Positions 12,528 to 20,482 of a stretch of 20,482 nucleotides of DNA are shown in pieces. The notes beneath the pieces were generated by a model. The model was not told the origin of the DNA and did not search any database. It saw only the letters and a list, made by a program, of their open reading frames with translations. Every line of letters starts with the position of its first letter. Within the stretch, counting starts at the first letter, position 1. Source of the DNA: an uncultured Acetatifactor sp. (GTDB lineage: Bacteria; Bacillota; Clostridia; Lachnospirales; Lachnospiraceae); NCBI GenBank assembly GCA_910577035.1, contig CAJTKW010000069.1, forward strand, positions 1-20,482, in the 5' to 3' direction. A program made the translations under genes and the position numbers.

Positions 12528-15500
12528 GCCCCATACTCTCCCAAATTCTGCTCATCAAAAAAAGACCCTCGCAAGAGTCTTTTTTCTTTCGTCAAACATA
12601 GTATGAGACATTTTTCAACCTGCAGAGAATGGATCTCCCCGTTTCCGCTTTTCCGGATACAGAGAATTCCCTCCGCTGTAGCCTTCGCCGCCGCAATCGT
12701 GGTCATATAGGGAATTTTTCCCTTAATCGCAGCCTTTCGCAGATAACTGTCGTCATGCACACTGTCCGCACCCACAGGGGAATTGACAATCAGGTCAATC
12801 TTGCCATTGGTAATCATATCCAGCACATTGGGCCGGCCCTCGTAAAGCTTCTTGACCAGCTCTGCGGGAATTCCCGCCTCCTGTATCAGCCTGCAGGTAT
12901 TTCCCGTGGCAAGAATATGGAAGCCTGCCTCGTGCAGCAGACCTGCAACCTCCACCACCTCTGCCTTGTCCTTACGGTTGACACTGATTAACGCCGTGCC
13001 CTCCAGAGGCAGTCTGGTCTGGGTTGCCTCCTGGGCCTTGAAGAAGGCTTCTCCCACAGTGGATGCCAGCCCCAGCACCTCACCGGTGGAACGCATCTCC
13101 GGTCCCAGGATAGGATCCACCTCCGGGAACATATTAAACGGAAATACCGCTTCCTTTACGCCGTAATACGGAATCTGCTGCTCCTTTAGGGCCGCAATGG
13201 GCGACGGCCTGCCCGTAATGTCAGCCGTAATAATGTCGGTGGCCAGAGGCACCATGCGGATATTGCACACCTTGGACACCAGAGGCACCGTGCGGGAAGC
13301 CCTCGGATTCGCCTCCAGCACATAAACCCTGTCATTCTCGATGGCATACTGCATATTCATCAGGCCCTTTACATTCATTTCCACCGCAATCCTGCGGGTG
13401 TAATCCTTAATAATCGCCACATTCTTCTCGGAAATGTGCCTGGAGGGGATGATACAGGCCGAATCGCCGGAGTGTACTCCCGCCAGCTCAATGTGTTCCA
13501 TCACAGCGGGCACAAAGGCATTGGTTCCGTCGCTGATGGCATCGGCCTCGCACTCCATGGCATGGTTCAGGAAACGGTCAATCAGGATCGGCCTGTCAGG
13601 AGTCACACCCACTGCCGCCTGCATATAGCTCACAAGATTCTCATCGTCATAGACCACCTCCATGCCTCTGCCTCCCAGCACATAAGAGGGGCGCACCATC
13701 ACCGGATAACCGATTTCCTTTGCAGTCTCCAACGCCTCTTCCACGGTGGAAGCCATACCGGACTCCGGCATGGGAATATCCAGCTTTTCCATCATTGCCC
13801 GGAACTGGTCCCTGTCCTCCGCCAGATCGATTACCGACGGTGCCGTTCCCAGGATACGTACTCCGTTCTTCTCCAGGTCAGCCGCCAGGTTCAAGGGCGT
13901 CTGCCCGCCAAACTGGGCAATCACACCCACCGGCTTTTCCTTCTTATAGATGCTCAGCACATCCTCCAGGGTCAGCGGCTCGAAATAAAGCTTATCTGAG
14001 GTATCATAGTCCGTGGACACCGTCTCCGGGTTACAATTCACAATAATAGTTTCAAAGCCCAGCTTTTTCAGGGCCAGCGAAGCATGCACACAACAATAAT
14101 CAAATTCAATGCCCTGGCCGATGCGGTTAGGGCCTCCGCCCAAAATCATCACCTTGGGTTTATCGTTACTTACCGGATTTTTATCCGGGGCATTATAGGT
14201 AGAATAATAGTAGGCGCTGTCCTGGGTGCCGCTGACATGTACCCCCTCCCAGGCCTCCTCCAGGCCCAGCTGAGCACGGCGGTTCCTGATCTCCTCCTCC
14301 GGCAGGTCCAGCAGCAGGCTCAGATATTTGTCGGAAAAGCCGTCCTTCTTGGCCCGGATCAGCTTCTCGTCCTCCGGCAGCCTGCCCCTGCCGGATAGCA
14401 GCTCCTCCTCTTCCTCCACAAGCTCCTTCATCTGGCGGATGAACCACTCCTTTACATGGGTGATTTCATGAAGTTCCTCCACGGAAGCGCCCTTGTGCAG
14501 AGCCTCATACATGATAAAATGCCTCTCGCTGGAAGGCGTGGCCAGCATCTGCAGCAGCTGCCCCTTTGATTTCTCCTGGAATTTACCGATCTGCCCCAGG
14601 CCGTAACGCCCGGTTTCCAGGCTGCGGATCGCCTTCTGGAAGGCTTCCTTGTAATTCTTGCCGATGCTCATGACCTCGCCCACGGCACGCATCTGCGTTC
14701 CCAGCCTGTCTTCCACGCCCTTGAATTTCTCAAAGGCCCAGCGGGCAAATTTTATCACCACATAATCCCCGTCCGGCACATATTTATCCAATGTACCGTA
14801 CTTACCGCAGGGAATGTCCTTCAGCGTAAGGCCTGCTGCCAGCATGGCGCTCACCAGGGCAATGGGAAATCCGGTAGCCTTGGAGGCAAGGGCCGACGAA
14901 CGGGAGGTACGGGGATTGATCTCGATGACAATTACCCGGTCGCTCACCGGATCATGGGCGAACTGCACGTTGGTTCCGCCGATGACCTGCACGGACTCCA
15001 CAATACGGTACGCGTAATCCTGAAGCCTCGCCTGGAGCTCCTTCGAAATGGTCAGCATGGGCGCGGCACAGAAGGAATCTCCCGTATGTACCCCCATGGG
15101 GTCAATATTCTCGATAAAACAGACCGTAATCAGGCTGCCGTCCGCATCCCGGACCACTTCCAGCTCCAGCTCCTCCCAGCCCAGAATAGACTCCTCCACC
15201 AGCACCTGCCCCACCAGGCTGGCCTGCAATCCTCTGGCACAGACGGTTTTCAACTCTTCCCTGTTGTAGACCAGCCCGCCGCCGGCGCCGCCCATGGTAT
15301 AGGCAGGCCTCAGCACCACGGGATAATTCAGCCTGTCCGCTATCTGCAGCGCTTCCTCCACGCTGTAAGCCACCTCGCTGCGGGCCATCTCAATCCCCAG
15401 CTCGTTCATGGTCTTCTTAAACTCGATCCGGTCTTCCCCCCGTTCAATGGCATCCACCTGAACACCGATAACCTTCACATTATATTTTTCCAAAATACCT

Positions 15501-15814
15501 GCCCCGGCGAGTTCGGAGCACAGGTTTAAGCCAGACTGCCCGCCCAGGTTAGGCAGCAGCGCATCCGGCCGCTCTTTTGCAATGATCTGCTCCAGCCGCT
15601 CCTTATTCAAAGGCTCCACATAGGTGACATCAGCGGTCTCCGGATCCGTCATAATGGTAGCCGGATTGGAATTCACCAGCACGATTTCATAGCCCAGCTT
15701 TTTCAGGGCCTTACAGGCCTGGGTGCCGGAATAATCAAATTCGCAGGCTTGTCCGATGATAATCGGGCCCGATCCGATAATCAGTATTTTGTGAATGTCT
15801 GTTCTTTGTGTCAT
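12524..15814 (-). CDS. carB: Carbamoyl-phosphate synthase large chain
   Basis: CarB makes carbamoyl phosphate from bicarbonate, ATP and ammonia supplied by CarA, feeding arginine and pyrimidine synthesis. The 1096-residue protein starts MTQRTDIHKILIIGSGPIIIGQ and has two homologous ATP-grasp halves; the second begins near KVMILGGGPNRIGQGIEFDY. The C-terminal MGS-type regulatory domain includes ATGNTCRLIQEAGI. ATG 15814 is chosen over the longer open frame because AGGAGG lies 7 bp upstream. The family normally ends near the motif equivalent to GEIHSLQ; here about 30 extra residues read through a terminator hairpin to overlap spoIVB. No carA is in the window. Confidence 0.96.
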   Translation of the reverse strand: MTQRTDIHKILIIGSGPIIIGQACEFDYSGTQACKALKKLGYEIVLVNSNPATIMTDPETADVTYVEPLNKERLEQIIAKERPDALLPNLGGQSGLNLCSELAGAGILEKYNVKVIGVQVDAIERGEDRIEFKKTMNELGIEMARSEVAYSVEEALQIADRLNYPVVLRPAYTMGGAGGGLVYNREELKTVCARGLQASLVGQVLVEESILGWEELELEVVRDADGSLITVCFIENIDPMGVHTGDSFCAAPMLTISKELQARLQDYAYRIVESVQVIGGTNVQFAHDPVSDRVIVIEINPRTSRSSALASKATGFPIALVSAMLAAGLTLKDIPCGKYGTLDKYVPDGDYVVIKFARWAFEKFKGVEDRLGTQMRAVGEVMSIGKNYKEAFQKAIRSLETGRYGLGQIGKFQEKSKGQLLQMLATPSSERHFIMYEALHKGASVEELHEITHVKEWFIRQMKELVEEEEELLSGRGRLPEDEKLIRAKKDGFSDKYLSLLLDLPEEEIRNRRAQLGLEEAWEGVHVSGTQDSAYYYSTYNAPDKNPVSNDKPKVMILGGGPNRIGQGIEFDYCCVHASLALKKLGFETIIVNCNPETVSTDYDTSDKLYFEPLTLEDVLSIYKKEKPVGVIAQFGGQTPLNLAADLEKNGVRILGTAPSVIDLAEDRDQFRAMMEKLDIPMPESGMASTVEEALETAKEIGYPVMVRPSYVLGGRGMEVVYDDENLVSYMQAAVGVTPDRPILIDRFLNHAMECEADAISDGTNAFVPAVMEHIELAGVHSGDSACIIPSRHISEKNVAIIKDYTRRIAVEMNVKGLMNMQYAIENDRVYVLEANPRASRTVPLVSKVCNIRMVPLATDIITADITGRPSPIAALKEQQIPYYGVKEAVFPFNMFPEVDPILGPEMRSTGEVLGLASTVGEAFFKAQEATQTRLPLEGTALISVNRKDKAEVVEVAGLLHEAGFHILATGNTCRLIQEAGIPAELVKKLYEGRPNVLDMITNGKIDLIVNSPVGADSVHDDSYLRKAAIKGKIPYMTTIAAAKATAEGILCIRKSGNGEIHSLQVEKCLILCLTKEKRLLRGSFFDEQNLGEYGA
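12557..12586. terminator. Terminator-like hairpin inside the 3' end of carB
   Basis: On the minus strand AAAAAAGACTCT pairs with the A-G-rich partner ending GTCTTTTTT around a TGCG loop, followed by a T7 run (12563-12557). The plus strand also ends in a T-run. It sits within the carB reading frame, 30 nt before spoIVB. Confidence 0.75.
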
Positions 15815-15831
15815 TTTCAACCTCCTGAATT

Positions 15832-15897
15832 TTCTTGCGGAAGATCGCTCCCCCACTTCCTTTTTGCACCCCGGCCCTTCTTGTAGAAGATCGCTCC
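15832..15897. repeat. Direct repeat in the carB upstream region
   Basis: TTCTTGCGGAAGATCGCTCC (15832-15851) and TTCTTGTAGAAGATCGCTCC (15878-15897) match at 18 of 20 positions with a 46-bp period, 17 bp before carB. Each copy contains a short dyad (TTC ... GAA). They could bind a regulator, but they do not match an ArgR box by eye. Confidence 0.5.
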
Positions 15898-15979
15898 TGC
15901 GTTCTTCCGGGAGTGACATAGTTTCTCTTTGGCTGCGTACTGTGCTGCCTGCTGCCTCCTGTGCTGCCTGAGAGAAATT

Positions 15980-17631
15980 TCACTCCTTGCACTCCTTATG
16001 TTCCTGAGCCTGAGCCCGCATCTCCCTGGCATTGGACATGGCGGCCTCGGACAGCCCGTCGCCTCCCAGAAGCCTGGCCAGCTCCTGCAGGCCTTCTTCC
16101 TCCTCCAGGGCCCGGATGTCGGTGATGGTATTATCTCCCGCACTGCTCTTCTCGATGCAGAAATGCCTATCCGCCATGGCGGCAATCTGGGGCAGATGGG
16201 TTATGCAGATCACCTGGTGGGCGTGGGCCAGCGTATCCAGCTGCTCCGAAACCTTCCAGGCCGTCCTGCCGCTGATTCCCGCATCAATCTCGTCAAAAAT
16301 CAGCGTATCTATATCATCCCTGCCTCACCTCCGCTGGCCACCTGGCTTAAAGGTTTTAACGGCTCCCCGGGATTAGTGGAAATCATGAATTCCACATCGT
16401 CCCAGCCCTTTGCCGTCACCGCCTGGCCGGGACGGACCGCAATTTCAAATTCCACCGTCAGGAAATTGAGCTGTACCAGAGCGTCCTGCAGAAGCTGCTG
16501 CAGAGCCAGGGCATTCCTGGTCCTGATTTCACTCAGCCGCCCACAGGCTTCCTCCAGATCCCCTTCCGCCCGGGCCAGCTCCTCTTCCAGCTTTGCCATA
16601 TAGGTGTCGTAATCCTCCAGCTTTTCCAGCAGCTTCTGTCTGTCCCGGCCGTAGTTTATTACATCCTCAATAGTCTTCCCGTATTTCCCCTTCAGATGGT
16701 TTAACAGGTTCAGGCGCTCCTCCGTGGCGGCAAAATCCTCTCCGTCAAATTCACAGTCCGCCATATATTCTGCCACATCCCGGCTATAGTCTGAAAGCAG
16801 GCTGTCAATCTCCGCCAGCTGCCCCTCCAGCTCCTCCAGCCTCCTGTCGTAGGAAGCAACGCTTCGGATAGCCCTTAACGCCCGTCCCAGCGCGCTTCCC
16901 GCGCCTTCCTCGCTGTCGCTTCCCGTCATCCGGCTGCTCTCGGAAAGGCTCTCCAGAATTCTTTTGCTGTTTACCATCAGCCTGTAACGCTGCTCCAGCT
17001 CTTCGTCCTCTCCTTCCTCCAGCCCTGCCTCCTCGATTTCCTTCCATTCAAATTCGGCCAGCGCCCGCTCCCTGGACTTGGTTTCCTCATCCATAGACTC
17101 CTCATTCAGGGCCTTTCTGATGTCCCTGCACCGGCCATATTCCCGTGCAACCTCTTCTGCTGCCTGGTTATAATCCCCGCCGCAGTAGCTGTCCAGGATT
17201 TCCATATGCCTGCGCTTATTCAGAAGGGACTGGTGTTCATGCTGGCCGTGAATATCGATCAAAGCCTCCGCCAGCTCCTTTACCTGTTTTGCCGTCACGG
17301 TCTCACCGTTGATCCTGCAGACACTTTTCCCTGTCTGCATTTTCCGGCTGATAATCACCGTACCGTCCTCCGACTCCTCCAGCTCCATCTGCGCCAGCTT
17401 GTTCCGCACACCCGGGCTGTCCCCCTCGAAAATCAACTCTACCAGGGCACTCTCCGCCCCCTTGCGCAGCATATCTTTTTCAAATTTTCCTCCCAGCGCC
17501 AGATTGATGCTGCCGATCAGCAGCGACTTGCCTGCCCCTGTCTCACCTGTCAGAATATTCAGCCCGGGGCCGAATTCAACCTCCGTCTCCCGGATCAGCG
17601 CCAGATTTTTCACATGTAAACTTTGCAGCAT
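15980..17631 (-). pseudogene. recN: DNA repair ATPase RecN, broken by a small deletion and frameshift
   Basis: RecN is an SMC-like ATPase that tethers DNA ends in double-strand break repair. Residues 1-438 are in frame from ATG 17631: Walker A GETGAGKS (29-36), DIHGQHEHQ, a long coiled coil, and the ABC signature ASGGE. After SGGE the frame runs into a stop (AGMI*). The rest of the protein, DDIDTLIFDEIDAGISG with Walker B through ITHLPQIAAMADRH to the end, continues in another frame from about 16311 to 15980. About 15 codons that normally encode LSRxMLAIK-type residues after the signature are missing. The two parts plus the gap equal the usual 560 or so residues. A true mutation or an assembly error are both possible. 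Confidence 0.88.
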
Positions 17632-17681
17632 ATATTTAACCTTCCCGTCATGCCGACCACACCATCACTAAATCATTCCGT

Positions 17682-18131
17682 TCATCCCAGAAGCCTTTTC
17701 ATCTTTTCCATTAAAATGCCTGTTTCCTCCACGGTACGCACCGCCACAAAAATCGTATCATCTCCCGCGATGCAGCCCACCACTTCTTCATACCGCAGGG
17801 CATCCAACGCCGCTGCCGCTGCCATGGCCATGCCGGAAACCGTCTTGACCACCAGAAGGTTCCCTGCCATATCCATGGAAACAAAGCCGTCCCGGAGGAC
17901 GCGGATATACTTGTCACCCATATGTCCGTCCCCCTGGTCCAGAATCACATATTTCTGCCCGCCGTCCCCCGTAGAGATCTTGGAAAGCTTCATCTCCCGT
18001 ATATCCCTGGAAACGGTAGCCTGGGTCACGGTATAGCCTGCATCCCGCAGCCTTCCCGCCAGCTCCTCCTGGGTTTCCACATCATATTTTTGAATGATCT
18101 CTGCGATCTTGTCATGCCGATTTTTTTTCAT
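17682..18131 (-). CDS. argR: Arginine repressor ArgR/AhrC
   Basis: ArgR is a hexameric arginine-responsive repressor of arginine synthesis genes; AhrC homologues are usually linked to recN. The 149-residue protein has an N-terminal winged helix with the ATVSRDIREMKL recognition segment (about 39-50). Its C-terminal oligomerisation/arginine-binding domain includes the GCIAGDDTIFVAV motif with the two conserved aspartates. An ATG at 18137 sits directly on the AAGGG ribosome site, so the ATG at 18131 (MKKNRHDKIAEII), 6 bp from it, is the likely start. carB downstream is a plausible arginine-linked target, but no operator is evident. Confidence 0.95.
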   Translation of the reverse strand: MKKNRHDKIAEIIQKYDVETQEELAGRLRDAGYTVTQATVSRDIREMKLSKISTGDGGQKYVILDQGDGHMGDKYIRVLRDGFVSMDMAGNLLVVKTVSGMAMAAAAALDALRYEEVVGCIAGDDTIFVAVRTVEETGILMEKMKRLLG

Positions 18132-18174
18132 GTCCATCCCTTGATTTCTTTTCCGATTTTTCGTTTCCGCCTTT

Positions 18175-18996
18175 TTACTCAGCCATCTTGCCGTGCAATA
18201 CCTCCAGAAAGCTGACCCGGTTCAGTCGCAGGAATTCCGTCACCTTCTCCGACTGCACGATTCGGATGCCCTCTCCGGTGCGCAGCGGTATACCGTGACC
18301 TCCGTCAAAGCTTGCCTCAACGGTCTGCACACAGCCCTCCGAACCCTGGGGGATCCTGATTTCGATCATATCCTCCGGCGAGAGGATAATGCTTCTCTGA
18401 TTCAACGTATGAGGACAGATAGGCGTCAGCATAATCAGCCTGGCGCCGGGCTCTACCAGCGGCCCCCCCGCAGACAGATTATAACCGGTGGAGCCGGTGG
18501 GCGTGGTGACGATCATGCCGTCCGCGCAGTAATCATTTAAAAACTGCCCGTTCACATAAATATCAAAACGGATGATCTGCAGCGGACCCTTGCGGGAAAT
18601 CACAATGTCATTCAGAGCCCAGCCTTCCTCCGTCCCGTTCCCCTTCAGAAAAGCCCTCCCATACAGCATCATCCGGCTCTCCCTCTCGTAATCTCCCCGG
18701 ATCAGGCGGTCCAGCGCCTCCTCCAGATTGTCGGGCTCAATCTCTGTCATATATCCCAAAGTCCCCAGATTAACGCCGATAATGGGAATATTCAGTTCCC
18801 TGGTCTCCCTGGCGGCCCTAAGCACAGTGCCGTCCCCTCCCAGCACAATCATACAGTCCGCCGCTTCCTTCCAGTCCACGCCCTCCGTATTCACGGATAC
18901 GCGCTGCCCCTTCTCTTCCAGATAACTGCGGATACGCCCTGTGACAGACATATCCCGATCCTTATGTCTGTTCGTATAAATCAGAAAATGCTTCAC
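18175..18996 (-). CDS. nadK: NAD kinase
   Basis: NadK phosphorylates NAD to NADP. The 273-residue protein has the GGDGT nucleotide-binding motif (about 53-57), a NLGTLGYMTEI segment, the ALNDIVI segment and the TPTGSTGYNLSAGGP motif. All key elements of the family are present. The frame has an ATG at 19008, but GGAGG overlaps that codon and is correctly spaced for the GTG at 18996, which gives the family-like N terminus (M)KHFLIYTNRHKD. It follows tlyA by 33 bp with a perfect hairpin in between. Confidence 0.95.
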   Translation of the reverse strand: MKHFLIYTNRHKDRDMSVTGRIRSYLEEKGQRVSVNTEGVDWKEAADCMIVLGGDGTVLRAARETRELNIPIIGVNLGTLGYMTEIEPDNLEEALDRLIRGDYERESRMMLYGRAFLKGNGTEEGWALNDIVISRKGPLQIIRFDIYVNGQFLNDYCADGMIVTTPTGSTGYNLSAGGPLVEPGARLIMLTPICPHTLNQRSIILSPEDMIEIRIPQGSEGCVQTVEASFDGGHGIPLRTGEGIRIVQSEKVTEFLRLNRVSFLEVLHGKMAE

Positions 18997-19008
18997 ACTA
19001 TCCTCCAT

Positions 19009-19027
19009 GATTCCGCTTCGCGGAATC
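19009..19027. promoter_or_regulatory. Perfect hairpin just upstream of the nadK ribosome site
   Basis: GATTCCGC and GCGGAATC form an 8-bp stem with a 3-nt loop between the tlyA stop and the nadK Shine-Dalgarno. There is no U-tract, so mRNA processing, stability or translational tuning is more likely than termination. Function is inferred. Confidence 0.5.
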
Positions 19028-19029
19028 CC

Positions 19030-20025
19030 TTACCGCTTTTCCATTTTATGGGAGTTCTCCACTGTCTCCCGGATGAGCATCTGCCATTCCGCACTCCCGG
19101 AGAAACTGCCTCCTCCCACCGCAGACATTCCTGAAATTTCCGGCTGTCCCGGGCTTACCCCTGCCTTCCCGCCTGCAGCCGGCTGTCCCGGGCTTGCTCC
19201 TGCCTCCCCGTCTGCCGCCGGCTGTCCCGGGCTTGCCCCTGCCTTCCCGTCTGCACCCGGCTGTCCCGCATTTACCTCCTCCTGCACCCCGTTTTCCTTC
19301 TTCAGGTGCAGAAGATACTCTATATTTCCCTCCGGCCCCCTGATGGGGGAATATTCCAGGTGCAGCGGCCTGAAACCGATACCGTGGGCGTAATCCACGA
19401 TTTTCCCAATGACCTCCCGATGGGTGGCCGGTTCCCTGACTACGCCGTTCTTTCCCACCTTTTCCCTGCCGGCCTCAAACTGGGGCTTAATCAGGCAGAC
19501 CATCTCACCGTCCGGCTTGAGGAGGTTACGGGCCGGAATCAGGATCTTTGTCAGGGAAATGAAGGAAACATCCACGCTGGCAAAGTCCAGATCCTCCTCT
19601 ATGTCTTCCCTGACCACATATCGGAAATTGGTCTGTTCCATGCAGACCACCCTCTCATCGTTTCTCAGTTTCCAGGCAAGCTGTCCGTGCCCCACATCCA
19701 CGGAATATACCTTTGCCGCTCCGTTTTGCAGCATACAATCGGTAAATCCTCCTGTGGATGCCCCAATGTCCATACATACTTTTCCCTCCAGAGACAGCCC
19801 CCACACATCCACGGCCTTCTCCAGCTTTAATCCGCCCCGGCTCACATATTTCAGGGCATGCTCCCTGACCTCAAGCTGTATTTTACTCTCGTCAAAAAAG
19901 GTTCCTGCCTTGTCTTCCTTCTGGCCGTTGACATAGACATTCCCGGACATGATGACAGCTTTGGCCTTCTCCCTGGAATCCACGTATCCCCGGTTTACCA
20001 GAATCACATCCAACCGCTCTTTCAC
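19030..20025 (-). CDS. tlyA: TlyA-family rRNA 2'-O-methyltransferase with a repeat-bearing C-terminal tail
   Basis: TlyA-type enzymes combine an S4 RNA-binding domain with an FtsJ/RrmJ-like Rossmann methyltransferase. The S4 domain is at about 1-65 (ERLDVILVNRGYVDSREKAK). The SAM site is CMDIGASTGGFTDCML, preceded by the conserved KYVSRGGLKLEKA. GTG 20025 is chosen: AAGGAG lies 7 bp upstream, and the open frame further upstream overlaps dxs. The product is about 331 residues, some 60 longer than usual. The excess is an Ala/Gly/Pro-rich stretch of three 13-residue repeats followed by a short tail. In many genomes it follows dxs, as here, 11 bp downstream. Confidence 0.93.
   Translation of the reverse strand: MKERLDVILVNRGYVDSREKAKAVIMSGNVYVNGQKEDKAGTFFDESKIQLEVREHALKYVSRGGLKLEKAVDVWGLSLEGKVCMDIGASTGGFTDCMLQNGAAKVYSVDVGHGQLAWKLRNDERVVCMEQTNFRYVVREDIEEDLDFASVDVSFISLTKILIPARNLLKPDGEMVCLIKPQFEAGREKVGKNGVVREPATHREVIGKIVDYAHGIGFRPLHLEYSPIRGPEGNIEYLLHLKKENGVQEEVNAGQPGADGKAGASPGQPAADGEAGASPGQPAAGGKAGVSPGQPEISGMSAVGGGSFSGSAEWQMLIRETVENSHKMEKR
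19141..19266. repeat. 3.2 x 39-bp tandem repeat inside tlyA
   Basis: Units at 19141-19179, 19180-19218 and 19219-19257, plus a partial fourth, share the CGGCTGTCCCGGGCTT start and differ at only a few positions. The 39-bp period keeps the frame and encodes 13-residue units of the GQPAADGEAGASP type. Confidence 0.93.
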
Positions 20026-20036
20026 CTGTTTACTCC

Positions 20037-20482
20037 TTATAGCTGTTTCGAAGCCGCCTTTTCCAGCACCTGGCAGATCCGCCGTACAATGCTGTCCCCG
20101 TCTATACCGATCTCTTTCTTCAGGGCCTCCACATCTCCATGCTCCACATACGCATCGGGAATTCCGATATTCAGGCACAGATTCCGGAGCCCGTTCCTGT
20201 TCAGGCAGTCCAGCACCTTCTCGCCATAGCCTCCCGTCAAGACATTTTCCTCCAAAGTGACAATCAGCATATGGTCACGGCAGGCATCCCTTACCGCTTC
20301 TTCGTCAATAGGCTTTACGAACCGCGCGTTAATCAGGCTGACACCAAATCCTCTGCTTTTCAGCTGCTTCCTGACCTCCTCCGCCGTCCTGACCATGCTT
20401 CCCACGGCAAACAGGGCAATTTCCCACTCCCGGCAGATCCATTCCGCCTTTCCCGTGACTATGGGCGCCCTGAAATCCTTCA
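20037..20482 (-). CDS. dxs: 1-deoxy-D-xylulose-5-phosphate synthase, C-terminal part
   Basis: DXS condenses pyruvate and glyceraldehyde 3-phosphate with thiamine diphosphate in the MEP isoprenoid pathway. Only the C-terminal 148 or so residues are inside the window; the frame is open to the right edge. The segment KDFRAPIVTGKAEW followed by IALFAVGSMVRTAEEV and then VSLINARFVKPIDEE is the DXS transketolase C-terminal domain. IVTLEENVLTGGYGEKVLD and GIPDAYVEHGDVEALKKEIG continue it to a TAA stop at 20037. The end is 11 bp before tlyA. Confidence 0.95.
   Translation of the reverse strand, partial: KDFRAPIVTGKAEWICREWEIALFAVGSMVRTAEEVRKQLKSRGFGVSLINARFVKPIDEEAVRDACRDHMLIVTLEENVLTGGYGEKVLDCLNRNGLRNLCLNIGIPDAYVEHGDVEALKKEIGIDGDSIVRRICQVLEKAASKQL

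Noticed and set aside
12852..15529. Long plus-strand open frames opposite carB
   Set aside because: Typical antisense shadows of a GC-rich gene; composition is His/Pro/Ser/Arg-rich with no domain.

Overview
The window looks like a chromosome segment of a spore-forming Clostridia bacterium, most likely Lachnospiraceae. The right half carries the conserved Firmicutes block dxs - tlyA - nadK - argR - recN followed by the sporulation protease gene spoIVB. Codon use and protein sequences there are Lachnospiraceae-like (inference from recognition, not a search). Every confident protein-coding gene is on the minus strand, so transcription runs right to left.

Right half (about 11.1-20.5 kb), housekeeping: the 3' end of dxs, tlyA with a 3 x 39 bp coding tandem repeat, nadK, argR, a recN broken by a small deletion and frameshift next to the ABC signature, a complete carB unusually placed between recN and spoIVB, and spoIVB. 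carB reads through a terminator-like hairpin before overlapping spoIVB by 4 bp. A strong hairpin terminator lies after spoIVB.

Middle (about 8.2-11.1 kb), accessory and decayed: a cluster of hairpins and duplicated intergenic elements, then an AT-rich two-gene module (an 84-aa zinc ribbon and a 148-aa protein with two membrane helices). Next comes the left end of an IS200/IS605-type element whose tnpA is interrupted after about eight codons by a group II intron. That intron lost its 3' end, and its reverse transcriptase has several frameshifts and no YADD box.

Left half (1-8.2 kb): a complete type I-C CRISPR-Cas locus in the order cas3, cas5c, cas8c (with an internal cas11c start), cas7, cas4, cas1, cas2, then the leader and the first repeat of an array that runs off the left edge.

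Main discovery: the 364-bp gap between cas3 and cas5 holds a divergent, plus-strand, single degenerate CRISPR unit. It has a small stem, the exact 11-nt repeat-derived 5' handle, and a guide whose first 16 positions match the cas5 promoter region at 14. The only mismatches are at positions 6 and 12, and a type I-C TTC PAM sits immediately 5' of the target. This is the architecture of a Cas-regulating RNA (CreR). The same promoter plus target (75 of 84 positions identical, TTC PAM kept) recurs upstream of the zinc-ribbon/two-TM module 4.8 kb away. Cascade loaded with this RNA may therefore repress both the cas operon and a membrane-protein module, so that loss or inhibition of Cascade would switch both on. 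The RNA and the shared target are read directly from sequence; the guarding function is inference.
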